DNA of 64,000 nucleotides from Streptomyces sp. TRM68416. Its GTDB lineage: Bacteria > Actinomycetota > Actinomycetes > Streptomycetales > Streptomycetaceae. The notes under the pieces are model-generated. The model saw only the letters and a program-made list of their open reading frames with translations, was not told the DNA's origin and ran no database searches. Position 1 is the first letter of the stretch. Every line of letters starts with the position of its first letter. Location of the stretch: the NCBI RefSeq assembly GCF_014596915.1, contig NZ_JACVWU010000001.1, forward strand, positions 1-64,000. The letters are read 5' to 3'. Made by a program: the position numbers and the translations under genes. This document shows positions 1-10,257 of this stretch, piece by piece.

Positions 1-24
1 GGCGGCCGGTCGGTGGAGCCGTGG

Positions 25-50
25 CCCCCCCCCCCCCCCCCCCCCCCCCC
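25..50. repeat. 26-base homopolymer C tract
   Basis: Positions 25 to 50 are an unbroken run of 26 C, preceded by GTGG and followed by GCAGCG. It lies 22 bases beyond the stop codon of the minus-strand EEP-family gene, so it interrupts no gene seen here. Runs this long are very rare in bacterial chromosomes and are unstable in replication and sequencing. It could be a real slippage-prone tract or a base-calling or assembly error. Confidence 0.95.
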
Positions 51-72
51 GCAGCGCCCCCCGCAGCGCCGC

Positions 73-795
73 CTAGTGCGCCGGGATCCGGAGGGTGGCC
101 AGGACCGGGAGGTGGTCCGTGGCTGTTCTCAGGTCTGTGTCGGTGATGCCGGGGAGGCCGAGGGGCACCCCGCAGCCGAGTACCTCGATGCCCTTGGTGG
201 CGAAGATCGCGTCGATGCGCTGGTGGGGGTCGGCGGGGGTCGAGGTGTACTCGCCGCCGGAGGGGGCGGTGGCCCAGCAGTCCTGGAGGTTCTCGGCGAG
301 GCGGGTGAAGGTGCGGCCGCCGGGGCGCTCGTTGAGGTCGCCGCCGGCAACGGCGTGCTCCACGCCCATCCCGGCCAGCCGGTCCAGGAGCATGCCGCCC
401 TGGTCGTAGCGCTCGTCCTTGTGGAGGCTGAGGTGGCAGCTCAGTACGCCCAGGCGGGCGCCGCCGAAACGGACCACGGCGGTGGAGAAGCCGCGGCGGT
501 GGTGGCCGGGGACGAGCGGGAGGAGGACGTCCTCCGTGCGCTCCACGGTGGCTCTGAGCGAGCAGAGGATCGCCGGGCCCGCGGCCGTGGCACCGCCCGC
601 GAGGATCACGAGGCCCGACGCGCGGGCCAGGCGGGCCAGCTTCTTGCGCCAGCGGAAGAACCGGGGGGCCTCCTGGACCAGGACCAGGTCGGGGGCGCAC
701 GCGCCGATCACCCTGGCCAGGGCGTGGGTGTCGTCGCGCATCGAGCGGATGTTGTAGCTCAGGACCCGGACGAGGGCCGAACCGTCAGACGCCAT
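73..795 (-). CDS. endonuclease/exonuclease/phosphatase (EEP) family protein
   Basis: A 240-residue protein of the EEP fold, the family of Mg-dependent phosphodiesterases that includes exonuclease III, DNase I and inositol phosphatases. Visible motifs in order are VLSYNIRS near the N-terminus (metal-site Asn), LVQEA (metal-binding Glu), GGDLNERPG (the GDxN motif) and TDHLPVLA near the C-terminus (the SDHxP motif with its catalytic His). There is no signal peptide or membrane segment, so the protein is probably cytosolic. The ATG at 795 is chosen because the fold begins a few residues later; the open frame runs further upstream but reads antisense through the start of glkA's neighbourhood. No strong ribosome binding site is visible. 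The substrate (DNA, phospholipid or sugar phosphate) cannot be told from sequence. Confidence 0.85.
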   Translation of the reverse strand: MASDGSALVRVLSYNIRSMRDDTHALARVIGACAPDLVLVQEAPRFFRWRKKLARLARASGLVILAGGATAAGPAILCSLRATVERTEDVLLPLVPGHHRRGFSTAVVRFGGARLGVLSCHLSLHKDERYDQGGMLLDRLAGMGVEHAVAGGDLNERPGGRTFTRLAENLQDCWATAPSGGEYTSTPADPHQRIDAIFATKGIEVLGCGVPLGLPGITDTDLRTATDHLPVLATLRIPAH

Positions 796-869
796 GTCGA
801 TCAATTTACGCGCAACGACGAGGGGCGCCAGGTGCAGTACACCCTCGCGCCCCTCCTCGATGACGTGTC

Positions 870-1823
870 CTACATGATCGGGTCGGGCTCCCGGGCCAGG
901 TCGGCCGCCCCGACCATGCCCGCTTTGTTGCCGAGCTGGGCCGCGATCACGTCGGCGACCGGGCGCCAGTTGCCGCCCACCAGCCAGCGCTTGTACGACT
1001 TGCGGATCGGGTCGAGAACCAGCTCGCCCTCGTCGGAGAGCCCGCCGCCGACGATGAACGCGGAGGGGTCGAAGAGCGAGGCGAGGTCGGCGAGGCCGGC
1101 GCCCGCCCAGCGGGCCAGCTCGCGGTAGGAGTCGACGGCGACCGGGTCGCCCTGCCGGGCGGCCATGGAGATGTGCTTGCCCTCGATGCCGTCGGGGGTG
1201 CCGTCGCCCAGGCCGAGCAGGACCTCGGCGTTCTCGGGGGTGGCGTTGGCGCGCTGCTTGGCGTACCTCACCAGCGCGCGCCCCGAGGCGTACTGCTCCC
1301 AGCAGCCCTGCGAGCCGCAGCCGCACAGCAGGCCGTCGGGGACCATGCGGATGTGGCCGAACTCGGCGGCGACGCCGAAGTGGCCGCGGCGCAGCTTGTT
1401 GCCGATGATGATGCCGCCGCCGAGGCCGGTGCCGAGCGTGATGCAGATGACGTTGCGGTGGCCCTTGCCGCCGCCGAACTTGTATTCGCCCCAGGCCGCG
1501 GCGTTGGCGTCGTTCTCGACGACGACCGGGAGGCCCACGCGGGCCTCGACCTTCTCCTTCAGCGGCTCCTGACGCCAGTCGATGTTCGGCGCGAAGTAGA
1601 CGGTGGAGCGCTGCCGGTTGACGTAACCGGCCGCTCCGATGCCCACGCCGACGATCTCGTGACCGGTGCTCGCGCCCTCGACGGCGGAGGCGATGGCGTC
1701 CACGATGCCCTCGGGCGTACCCGGGGTCGGCACCTTGTGGGTCGAGAGGATGTTGCCTTCCTCATCGACCACGCCGGCCGCGATCTTCGTGCCGCCGATG
1801 TCGACGCCGATGGTGAGTCCCAT
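870..1823 (-). CDS. glkA: ROK-family glucokinase
   Basis: ATP-dependent glucose kinase, 317 residues, the size of Streptomyces GlkA. The phosphate-binding motif DIGGTK is at residues 8-13 and the catalytic Asp is D105 in ENDANAAAWGE. The ROK zinc site is formed by H157 and by Cys 167, 169 and 174 of the CGCGSQGCWE signature. In Streptomyces this enzyme makes glucose 6-phosphate and is also needed for glucose repression, as established for S. coelicolor GlkA. The ATG start is followed directly by the first beta strand of the fold. The gene reads away from the DUF5304-type gene with only 54 bases between them, so the two may share a transcript. Confidence 0.95.
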   Translation of the reverse strand: MGLTIGVDIGGTKIAAGVVDEEGNILSTHKVPTPGTPEGIVDAIASAVEGASTGHEIVGVGIGAAGYVNRQRSTVYFAPNIDWRQEPLKEKVEARVGLPVVVENDANAAAWGEYKFGGGKGHRNVICITLGTGLGGGIIIGNKLRRGHFGVAAEFGHIRMVPDGLLCGCGSQGCWEQYASGRALVRYAKQRANATPENAEVLLGLGDGTPDGIEGKHISMAARQGDPVAVDSYRELARWAGAGLADLASLFDPSAFIVGGGLSDEGELVLDPIRKSYKRWLVGGNWRPVADVIAAQLGNKAGMVGAADLAREPDPIM

Positions 1824-1877
1824 GAATCCCTCAGTTTCGGTCGAGCCCCGCTACGGCCAACCGTACCCGAGCAGACT

Positions 1878-2366
1878 TCAGTCCAAGTCGATGCGTTCGC
1901 CGGGGCCCGCGTCGTCGCCCCGGTCCCGGCGCTCTTCCAGGTCGTGGTCGTCGCGGGTCGTCCAGCGGTGTTCCTGGGCCTGGACGGCGGAGCGGTAGGC
2001 GGCGAGCAGTTCGTTGCCCGCGGCCGCCAGGTGGTCGAAGACGTCCGGGTTTCGCTCGATCACGGGTTCGACGGCCGCCTTCGCCTGCTGCACGACCTGC
2101 CTGACCACCTGCTGGGCGGCGGGTCCGGCGACCGCGCCGAGCAGCGGGGACTGCAGGGAGGACAGTTTGTCGGCGACGGCGTCGGCGAGCTTGCGCAGTT
2201 CCTCGGCGGCCGAGCCCGGGGGCGGGCCGTACGCGGCGCGGCGGCGGGCCTTCTCGGCCTCCAGGTCCTCGGCGCACGCCGTCGCCCACGCGTCGGCGTC
2301 GGTCGCCCGCACCTCGTCGAGCGCCTCCGTGTCGGTGGCGTCGGACGGGGGGAGCTCTTCGCTCAT
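1878..2366 (-). CDS. conserved actinobacterial protein, DUF5304 type
   Basis: A 162-residue acidic protein of unknown function. Both ends are rich in Asp and Glu and look disordered. The middle, about residues 55-130, is an Ala- and Gln-rich helical segment that could form a coiled coil or amphipathic helices. There is no signal peptide, membrane segment or metal motif. I believe it belongs to the DUF5304 family, which sits between the glucokinase gene and an ArsA-like ATPase gene in Streptomyces; that assignment rests on memory of the context. It is flanked by those same two genes here, all on the minus strand, with gaps of 54 and 57 bases, so co-transcription is likely. Confidence 0.8.
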   Translation of the reverse strand: MSEELPPSDATDTEALDEVRATDADAWATACAEDLEAEKARRRAAYGPPPGSAAEELRKLADAVADKLSSLQSPLLGAVAGPAAQQVVRQVVQQAKAAVEPVIERNPDVFDHLAAAGNELLAAYRSAVQAQEHRWTTRDDHDLEERRDRGDDAGPGERIDLD

Positions 2367-2423
2367 GACGGACTCCTGACTACGGTTCGTCCCTACGACG
2401 TTACCCGAACGGGCGTAGCCGGT

Positions 2424-3581
2424 TCACCGGGTCGTCGGCCACAGCTCCGGGTCGGGTGCGAACCGGATGCGCAGTTCCCCCTCGCGCAGCGCCGCGCCGT
2501 CGACGGTGCACCGGCGCAGGGCGGACGGCAGGGGCACGATCCTTCGGAAGGGGCCGGCCGTGAGGACGAGTTCGTCGCCGCGGCGGACGAGGTCGAGTTC
2601 GTCGCGTATCGCGCCGGGCAGGGGGATGTGCCACACCAGCACGCCGTCCTCGGTGAGGCGGTCGACGACGGGCCACTCGACGGCGGAGGGCGCCTCGCCC
2701 GCGTCCGGGACGGCGAGCGCGGCGAGGTCGTCGGCGCCGCGGGGGTCGTGGCCGAGGTGCGCGACGGTCCGTACGTCGTACGTCTCCCCCCACTCCTCCA
2801 GGATCTTGCGCTGCTGGGCGACGAGGCCGGGGGACCATGCCTCCGGTACGACGCGGTTGGCGACCAGCATGTCGGGGCGCAGGCCGCGCAGGGCGAGGGC
2901 GAGGGTCGCGGTGCGTACGGCGTCGTCGCCGGCCGGGCCGGGTTCAGCGACCAGGCGTACGGCGGTGTCGCGGTCGGCGACGACGGCCTCCACGGCGGCG
3001 AGCTCGACGTCCCAGCGGGCTGCGGTCTCGTAGAGCCACTCGGCGGGCATGGGGACGCCGGCGAGCCGGCCGAGGACGGGGCGCAGGGCGCGGGCGGCCT
3101 GTCGCTCGGGCGGGAGCAGTCGGCGCAGGTAGCGGCGCAGCTCCTCCGGGAGGGCGAGGAGGGCGAGGGCCTGCGGGGTGGCCGGGAGGTCTACGACGAG
3201 CAGGTCGTGCCGCTCGGAGAGGGCGGCGTCGCGCAGGGCGCGCAGGAGGGTGAGTTCCTCGGCGCCGGGCAGGGGGGTGAGCTCCTCGGGGTCCAGGCGG
3301 GAGGCGCCGAGGAGTTCGAGGGCGGAGGTCGCGCGTTCCTGGAAGGCGGCGAGGTCGTCGCGGAAGCCGGCGGTGGGGTCGGGGCGGCAGGCGGTGAGGT
3401 GCGGGGTGACTGCCGTCGGGGTGGGGCCGGTTTCCGTGGCCAGGGCGGCGCCGAGGGTGTCGGTGCGGTCGGCGCTGAGCACCAGGGTGCGGCGTCCGGT
3501 GCGCGCGGCGGCGAGGGCGGTGGCTGCGGCGACGGCCGTGCGGCCGCCGCCGCCGGGGCCCGTGATCAGGATGGTGCGCAT
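2424..3581 (-). CDS. ArsA-like (GET3/anion-transporting) ATPase with altered P-loop
   Basis: A 385-residue protein of the ArsA/MinD-like P-loop class. The N-terminus begins at once with the nucleotide motif GPGGGGRTA. The family consensus is GKGGVGKT, so both lysines (the signature Lys and the Walker A Lys) are replaced, by Pro and Arg. Downstream are a switch-like segment LVLSADRTDTLG and the VVDLPATPQAL segment that matches the Walker B region. The ATG at 3581 puts the P-loop at residues 8-16, as in relatives; an open frame continues 44 codons upstream but is not coding-like. Relatives act in tail-anchored protein targeting or metalloid efflux, but no arsenite gene is nearby. ATP hydrolysis may be weak or lost. 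Confidence 0.85.
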   Translation of the reverse strand: MRTILITGPGGGGRTAVAAATALAAARTGRRTLVLSADRTDTLGAALATETGPTPTAVTPHLTACRPDPTAGFRDDLAAFQERATSALELLGASRLDPEELTPLPGAEELTLLRALRDAALSERHDLLVVDLPATPQALALLALPEELRRYLRRLLPPERQAARALRPVLGRLAGVPMPAEWLYETAARWDVELAAVEAVVADRDTAVRLVAEPGPAGDDAVRTATLALALRGLRPDMLVANRVVPEAWSPGLVAQQRKILEEWGETYDVRTVAHLGHDPRGADDLAALAVPDAGEAPSAVEWPVVDRLTEDGVLVWHIPLPGAIRDELDLVRRGDELVLTAGPFRRIVPLPSALRRCTVDGAALREGELRIRFAPDPELWPTTR

Positions 3582-3650
3582 GAGGGTGAACGGTAACGGA
3601 CGTCTGCGTTCAGCCCTGTTGCATCGGTGCGCGAGGGGGGCGTGGGGGGT

Positions 3651-3730
3651 GGGTCGCGCGGCCCGGCGCTTACGGGGTGCCGCCTGCGCCCACCCGTGCC
3701 GCCCCAGCGGCACGACTGCCCGCAGGATGG
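3651..3730 (+). repeat. dispersed repeat family A, copy 1
   Basis: About 80 bases between the ArsA-like and SRPBCC genes. It contains a GTGCCGCC/GCGGCAC hairpin followed by ACTGCCCGCAGGA. Nearly the same sequence recurs at 51513-51772 and 57549-57692 in the same orientation. It lies just upstream of the minus-strand ArsA-like start region and carries no gene. Confidence 0.85.
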
Positions 3731-3756
3731 CGCCAGAGGCCCCCGACGCCCGCGTG

Positions 3757-4203
3757 CTACTTGGCCGCGCCCGATTCCACCCGCTTCTTCAGGCCGGCCA
3801 GGGCGCGGTCGATGATGACCTTCTCCGCCTTGCGCTTGATCATGCCGAGCATGGGGATCTTGACGTCGACGGTGAGCTGGTAGGTGACCTCGGTGGAGCC
3901 GGCGCCGGCCGGCTTGAGGATGTAGGAGCCGTCGAGGGACCGGAGCATCTGGGACTTCACCAGGGTCCAGGAGACCTCGTGGTCGCCGGTCCAGGTGTAG
4001 CCCAGGACCTGGTCGTCCTTGATGGCACCCGCGTCCATCACGAGCCGTACCTGCTCGGCGCGCCCCTGGGCGTCCGTCGCCAGGACCTCCGCCTCCTTCA
4101 CCTCGCCGGTCCAGTCCGGGTAGCGGGCGAAGTCGGCGATCACCGCCATGACATCAGTGGGTGCCGCCTCGATCGTGATGCTCGAACTGGTGTGTTCCGC
4201 CAT
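3757..4203 (-). CDS. SRPBCC (START-like) family protein
   Basis: A 148-residue protein with the N-terminal pattern of the SRPBCC or polyketide cyclase/dehydrase fold: a first strand SSSITIEAAPTDVMAVIADF, then RYPDWTGEVKEAEVL, a central sheet and a C-terminal helix with AGLKKRVESG. This fold makes a deep pocket for lipids or polyketides. No catalytic residue can be assigned, so a binding role is as likely as an enzymatic one. The ATG start is supported by the fold beginning at about residue 8. Neighbours are the ArsA-like gene and a metallophosphoesterase gene, all minus strand. There is no signal peptide. Confidence 0.85.
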   Translation of the reverse strand: MAEHTSSSITIEAAPTDVMAVIADFARYPDWTGEVKEAEVLATDAQGRAEQVRLVMDAGAIKDDQVLGYTWTGDHEVSWTLVKSQMLRSLDGSYILKPAGAGSTEVTYQLTVDVKIPMLGMIKRKAEKVIIDRALAGLKKRVESGAAK

Positions 4204-4314
4204 CGCCGTGGCTCCTCCAGATGCGGGCCGGTTGGGTCGTCCGTGCGCACGTGTGTGCAGCGTGAAGGCTACCGCGCACCCGACCGGCCGACTTCACCGC
4301 CCGTCCACGGACGG

Positions 4315-5112
4315 TCACCACTCCAGCGCCCACGGCTTCCCGGTGCCCGCGAAGTGCCCCACGTTCACGCACTCCGTCGCCCCGACCCGCATCCGCCGGG
4401 CCAGCGGCTGGTGGACGTGGCCGAAGAGCGAGTACCGCGGCCGGGTCCGGCGGATCGCGTCCAGCAGCGCCCGGCTCCCCCGCTCGAAGCGGCGCGCGAC
4501 GGTGTCGTAGACGAGTTCCGGCACCTCCGGCGGGATGTGGGTGCACAGCACGTCCACCTCGCCCACCGCCTCGATCTTCGCCGCGTACTCCTCGTCGCTG
4601 ATCTCGTACGGGGTGCGCATGGGTGTGCGCAGACCGCCGCCGACGAAGCCGAAGACCCAGCCGCCGATCTCCACCCGCTCCCCGTCCAGCACCGTCGTGC
4701 CCGGTCCGGCGTACTCGGGCCACAGGGGCGGCATGTCGACATTGCCGTAGGTGGCGTACGTCGGTGTCGGGAACGCCGCGAACAGCTCGGCGTACTGTTT
4801 GCGTACCGCTTTCTCGATCACCGCGCCCCGGTCCGCGCCGATGCCGGCCCACAGGCGGGCCCCGAACTCGCGCGCCTCCTCGTAGCGGCGGGCGGTGCGC
4901 AGCGCGACGATGCGGTCGGCGTTCTCCGCGCCGAAGAGGTCGGGGAAGATGCCGCGCGAGTGGTCGGCGTAGTCGAGGAAGAGGACCAGGTCACCCAGGC
5001 AGATCAGGGCGTCCGCGCCGTCACCGGCTCTGGCCAGGTCGCGGACGTTTCCGTGTACGTCGCTGACCACGTGCACGCGGGTCCTGCCGTTGCCGGCTGG
5101 TGTGGATGCCAT
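4315..5112 (-). CDS. metallophosphoesterase (calcineurin-like)
   Basis: A 265-residue protein with the calcineurin-like metal motifs in order: VVSDVHGNVRDL (DxH), LICLGDLV (GD), ATYGNVDMP (GNxD in place of GNHD) and LFGHVHQPLA (GHxH) near the C-terminus. These residues hold two metal ions that activate water to cut phosphomonoesters or diesters. The GNVD motif lacks the usual His, which in other members tends to shift activity from monoesters toward diesters. The ATG at 5112 is chosen over a TTG three codons upstream. No signal peptide is present, so the enzyme is probably cytosolic. The substrate is unknown. It is divergent from the acyl-CoA ligase gene across a 307-base gap. Confidence 0.88.
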   Translation of the reverse strand: MASTPAGNGRTRVHVVSDVHGNVRDLARAGDGADALICLGDLVLFLDYADHSRGIFPDLFGAENADRIVALRTARRYEEAREFGARLWAGIGADRGAVIEKAVRKQYAELFAAFPTPTYATYGNVDMPPLWPEYAGPGTTVLDGERVEIGGWVFGFVGGGLRTPMRTPYEISDEEYAAKIEAVGEVDVLCTHIPPEVPELVYDTVARRFERGSRALLDAIRRTRPRYSLFGHVHQPLARRMRVGATECVNVGHFAGTGKPWALEW

Positions 5113-5419
5113 GGCGATCAAGCGTAGGCCCGTGCGGCATGCGTGAACAGTGGCGGCCGGACCTGCGGTTACTGGCTAGTCATGAAAGGGGTCGACTACT
5201 GTGCGCAAGGAAGCATCAGAAGAAGTCCCCATCGTGTGACGCAGCGAACATCTCGCCGGGACCCCCTGTCGTAGAAGCCATACCGGCGGGTAACGTCCGG
5301 GCAGTCCAGTCGTGCTCAGCATTTCAACCACCGGATGCCTGAGTACCTGCCCGAGCCTTGGACCGCACCGTCGCATCACACAACGTCGTGGCGCCGGCGC
5401 CCTATGAGGAGCAGCAGTC
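5113..5419. promoter_or_regulatory. divergent promoter region with two related 14-base motifs
   Basis: A 307-base gap between the metallophosphoesterase and the acyl-CoA ligase genes. No convincing gene lies in it. Two similar imperfect palindromes occur: TTACTGGCTAGTCA at 5169-5182 and ATACCGGCGGGTAA at 5280-5293, both fitting TTACYGGCNRGTAA loosely. They could be operators for a TetR-type fatty-acid regulator of the ligase gene, but that is inference. A ribosome binding site, GAGGAG, lies near 5406-5411 ahead of the TTG start. Confidence 0.45.
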
Positions 5420-7216
5420 TTGCGCGAGTTCAGCCTTCCGGCTTTGTACGAGGTCCCCGCGGACGGAAACCTGACCGACATCGTCCGCCGAAACGCCGCG
5501 CAGCATCCCGATGTCGCCGTCATCGCCCGCAAGGTCGGCGGCGCCTGGCAGGACGTCACCGCGACGGCCTTCCTCGCCGAGGTGCGGGCCGCCGCGAAGG
5601 GGCTCGTCGCGGCCGGTATCCAGCCGGGCGACCGGGTGGGCCTGATGTCCCGCACCCGCTACGAGTGGACCCTGCTGGACTTCGCGATCTGGTCGGCGGG
5701 CGCGATCACCGTGCCGGTGTACGAGACCAGCTCGGCGGAGCAGGTGCAGTGGATCCTCGGCGACTCGGGCGCGACCGCCTGCATCGTCGAGCTGGACAAC
5801 CACACGGCCGCCGTGGAGTCGGTGCGCGACTCGCTGCCCGCCCTCAAGCACGTCTGGCAGATCGAGGCCGGCGCGATCGAGGAGCTGGGGCGCCTCGGGC
5901 AGGGCGTCAGCGACGAGACGGTCGAGGAGCGCAGCTCGCTGGCGAAGGCCGACGACCCCGCGACGATCGTCTACACCTCCGGCACGACCGGGCGGCCCAA
6001 GGGCTGTGTGCTCACCCACCGCAACTTCTTCGCGGACTGCGGGAACGTCGTCGAGCGGCTGCGCCCCCTGTTCCGTACGGGCGAGTGCTCGGTGCTGCTC
6101 TTCCTGCCGCTCGCGCACGTCTTCGGCCGGCTGGTGCAGATCGCCCCGATGATGGCGCCGATCAAGCTGGGCTGTCTGCCGGACATCAAGAACCTCACCG
6201 ACGAGCTGGCCGAGTTCCGGCCGACGCTGATCCTCGGTGTGCCGCGCGTCTTCGAGAAGGTCTACAACTCGGCGCGCGCCAAGGCGCAGGCGGACGGCAA
6301 GGGCAAGATCTTCGACAAGGCGGCGGACACGGCCATCGCCTACAGCCGGGCGCTGGACAACCCCTCGGGCCCGTCCCTCGGCCTGAAGATCAAGCACAAG
6401 GTGTTCGACAAGCTCGTCTACAGCAAGCTGCGCGCGGTCCTCGGCGGCCGTGGCGAGTACGCCATCTCCGGCGGCGCCCCGCTGGGCGAGCGCCTGGGGC
6501 ACTTCTTCCGCGGCATCGGCTTCACGGTCCTGGAGGGCTACGGTCTGACCGAGACCTGTGCCCCGACCGCGTTCAACCCGTGGGACCGGCAGAAGATCGG
6601 CACGGTCGGCCAGCCGCTGCCCGGCTCGGTGGTGCGGATCGCCGACGACGGCGAGGTGCTGCTGCACGGCGAGCACATCTTCAAGGAGTACTGGAACAAC
6701 CCGGGCGCGACCGCGGAGGCGCTGGCCGACGGCTGGTTCCACTCCGGTGACATCGGCACCCTCGACGAGGACGGCTATCTCAGGATCACCGGCCGCAAGA
6801 AGGAGATCCTGGTCACCGCGGGCGGCAAGAACGTCGCCCCGGCCGTGATCGAGGACCGTATCCGGGCGCACGCGCTGGTCGCGGAGTGCATGGTGGTGGG
6901 CGACGGGCGGCCGTTCGTGGGCGCGCTGGTCACCATCGACGAGGAGTTCCTGGGCCGTTGGGCCGCCGAGCACGGCAAGCCGTCGGGGGTCACCGCGGCG
7001 TCGCTGCGCGAGGACGCCGATCTGCTGGCCGCGATCCAGTCGGCGATCGACGACGGCAACGCCGCGGTGTCCAAGGCGGAATCGGTGCGGAAGTTCCGCA
7101 TTCTGCCCTCCCAGTTCACGGAGGAGTCGGGCCACCTGACGCCGTCGCTGAAGCTCAAGCGGAACGTGGTGGCGAAGGACTTCGCGGACGAGATCGAGGC
7201 GATCTACGCGAAGTGA
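5420..7216 (+). CDS. long-chain fatty acid--CoA ligase (AMP-forming)
   Basis: A 598-residue adenylate-forming enzyme that activates fatty acids to acyl-AMP and then acyl-CoA. The AMP-binding P-loop is IVYTSGTTGRPKGCVLTH near residue 185, the adenine site motif is LEGYGLTET near 375, and the hinge and C-terminal domain carry GRKKEILVTAGGKNVAP near 460. The catalytic lysine is in TPSLKLKRNVV close to the C-terminus. Length fits the FadD15-like group of actinobacteria. The start is TTG, supported by GAGGAG about 9 bases upstream and by the ATG-free 5' end. The gene stands alone, ending 13 bases from the convergent cholesterol oxidase gene. It is probably a soluble or membrane-associated enzyme of lipid degradation. 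Confidence 0.93.
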   Translation: MREFSLPALYEVPADGNLTDIVRRNAAQHPDVAVIARKVGGAWQDVTATAFLAEVRAAAKGLVAAGIQPGDRVGLMSRTRYEWTLLDFAIWSAGAITVPVYETSSAEQVQWILGDSGATACIVELDNHTAAVESVRDSLPALKHVWQIEAGAIEELGRLGQGVSDETVEERSSLAKADDPATIVYTSGTTGRPKGCVLTHRNFFADCGNVVERLRPLFRTGECSVLLFLPLAHVFGRLVQIAPMMAPIKLGCLPDIKNLTDELAEFRPTLILGVPRVFEKVYNSARAKAQADGKGKIFDKAADTAIAYSRALDNPSGPSLGLKIKHKVFDKLVYSKLRAVLGGRGEYAISGGAPLGERLGHFFRGIGFTVLEGYGLTETCAPTAFNPWDRQKIGTVGQPLPGSVVRIADDGEVLLHGEHIFKEYWNNPGATAEALADGWFHSGDIGTLDEDGYLRITGRKKEILVTAGGKNVAPAVIEDRIRAHALVAECMVVGDGRPFVGALVTIDEEFLGRWAAEHGKPSGVTAASLREDADLLAAIQSAIDDGNAAVSKAESVRKFRILPSQFTEESGHLTPSLKLKRNVVAKDFADEIEAIYAK

Positions 7217-7229
7217 CCGGCCGGTTCGC

Positions 7230-9023
<1,794 letters not shown>

Positions 9024-10166
9024 CTACAGAAGCGTCTTCAAACGTTCCGCCAGCAGGTCCCACCGCCACCTCTCCTCGACCCACGCCCTGCCCCGCTCCC
9101 CCATCCTGCGGCGCAGTTCAGCGTCCCCGAGGAGGGCCGTGATCCGGCCGGCCGCCTGTTCCGGGGAGCCGCCGCGCACCACCCACCCCGTCTCGCCGTC
9201 GAGGACCGCGTCCGGCGCCCCGCCCGAGTCGCCGGCGACGACCGGGAGCCCGGTCGCCGAAGCCTCCAGGTAGACGATGCCGAGCCCTTCCACGTCCAGG
9301 CCCCGGCGCCGCGTCCGGCACGGCATCGCGAAGACGTCGCCGGCGCCGTAGTGGGCGGGGAGTTCGGACCAGGGGACCGCGCCGGTGAAGCGGACCGAGT
9401 CGGCGACGCGGGTGTCGTGGGCGAGGCGGCGCAGTTCCTTCTCGTAGGGGCCGCCGCCGACGATCAGGAGGACGGCGTCGGGCTCCTCGGCCAGGATGCG
9501 GGGCATGGCCAGGATCAGCGTGTCCTGGCCCTTGCGCGGCACGAGCCGCGAGACGCACACGACCACGGGCCGGTCGGTCAGCCCGAGGCGGGCCCGGACC
9601 TGGTCGCCCCCCGACCCCGGGTGGAAGGTCTTCTCGTCCACGCCCGGCGGCAGTTGCGCCATCCGCGCGGCCGCGTCCGGCGTGAGGGCGGCGGCGATCC
9701 GGGAGCGCGTGTACTCGCCGAGGTAGGTGATCGTGTCGGTGGCGTCCCCGATCCGGCGCAGGAGCTGCCGCGAGGCGGGGAGCTGCGCCCATCCGGCCTC
9801 GTGCCCGTGGGTGGTGGCCACCAGCCGCTCGGCCCCGGCCTTCCGCAGCGCGGGCGCCATCAGCCCGAGCGGCGCCGCCGCCCCGAACCACACCGACGTG
9901 CACCCGTGCTCACGCAGCAGCCCGACCGCCCGCCGGGTGGCCTGGGGCGTCGGCAGCAGCATGGTCGTGGAGTCGCGTACGACGGTGAAGGGCTGTTCGG
10001 CGTCGAAGGCGGCGGTGGCCGCGGCGCCCTCCCGGCCGCGCTTCCAGGTCGAGGCGTAGACGACCAGTCGCTCCGGGTCGAGCCGCAGGGCCATGTTGTG
10101 CAGGAACGCCTGGATGCCGCCGGGACGCGGCGGGAAGTCGTTCGTCACGATCAGCGTCTTGTGCAT
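9024..10166 (-). CDS. GT4 glycosyltransferase, PimB-like mannosyltransferase
   Basis: A 380-residue GT-B fold enzyme. The N-terminal Rossmann domain starts with LIVTNDFPPRPGGIQAFLHN, typical of PimB', which adds the second mannose to phosphatidylinositol mannoside from GDP-mannose. The C-terminal domain carries SRLVPRKGQDTLI and the EX7E motif in GLDVEGLGIVYLEASATGL, followed by the GDSGGAPDAV phosphate site. The ATG start is immediately before the first strand. The enzyme is expected to act at the cytoplasmic face of the membrane. A membrane-embedded GT87-type mannosyltransferase is encoded divergently 91 bases away, which fits a shared role in mannolipid synthesis. Confidence 0.88.
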   Translation of the reverse strand: MHKTLIVTNDFPPRPGGIQAFLHNMALRLDPERLVVYASTWKRGREGAAATAAFDAEQPFTVVRDSTTMLLPTPQATRRAVGLLREHGCTSVWFGAAAPLGLMAPALRKAGAERLVATTHGHEAGWAQLPASRQLLRRIGDATDTITYLGEYTRSRIAAALTPDAAARMAQLPPGVDEKTFHPGSGGDQVRARLGLTDRPVVVCVSRLVPRKGQDTLILAMPRILAEEPDAVLLIVGGGPYEKELRRLAHDTRVADSVRFTGAVPWSELPAHYGAGDVFAMPCRTRRRGLDVEGLGIVYLEASATGLPVVAGDSGGAPDAVLDGETGWVVRGGSPEQAAGRITALLGDAELRRRMGERGRAWVEERWRWDLLAERLKTLL

Positions 10167-10257
10167 CGCCGCCGACCCTACCGAAGGCGTCGGCCGCAGC
10201 GCGTCACGGCCGCGCCTGTGGCCCGCGCACAGCTTCCCGGGACATCATGTTCCCCTC

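Noticed and set aside
1173..3596. An 807-codon open frame on the plus strand
   Set aside because: It reads antisense through glkA, the DUF5304-type gene and the ArsA-like gene, and its product is a low-complexity Gly/Val/Asp/Arg string, as expected opposite GC-rich genes.
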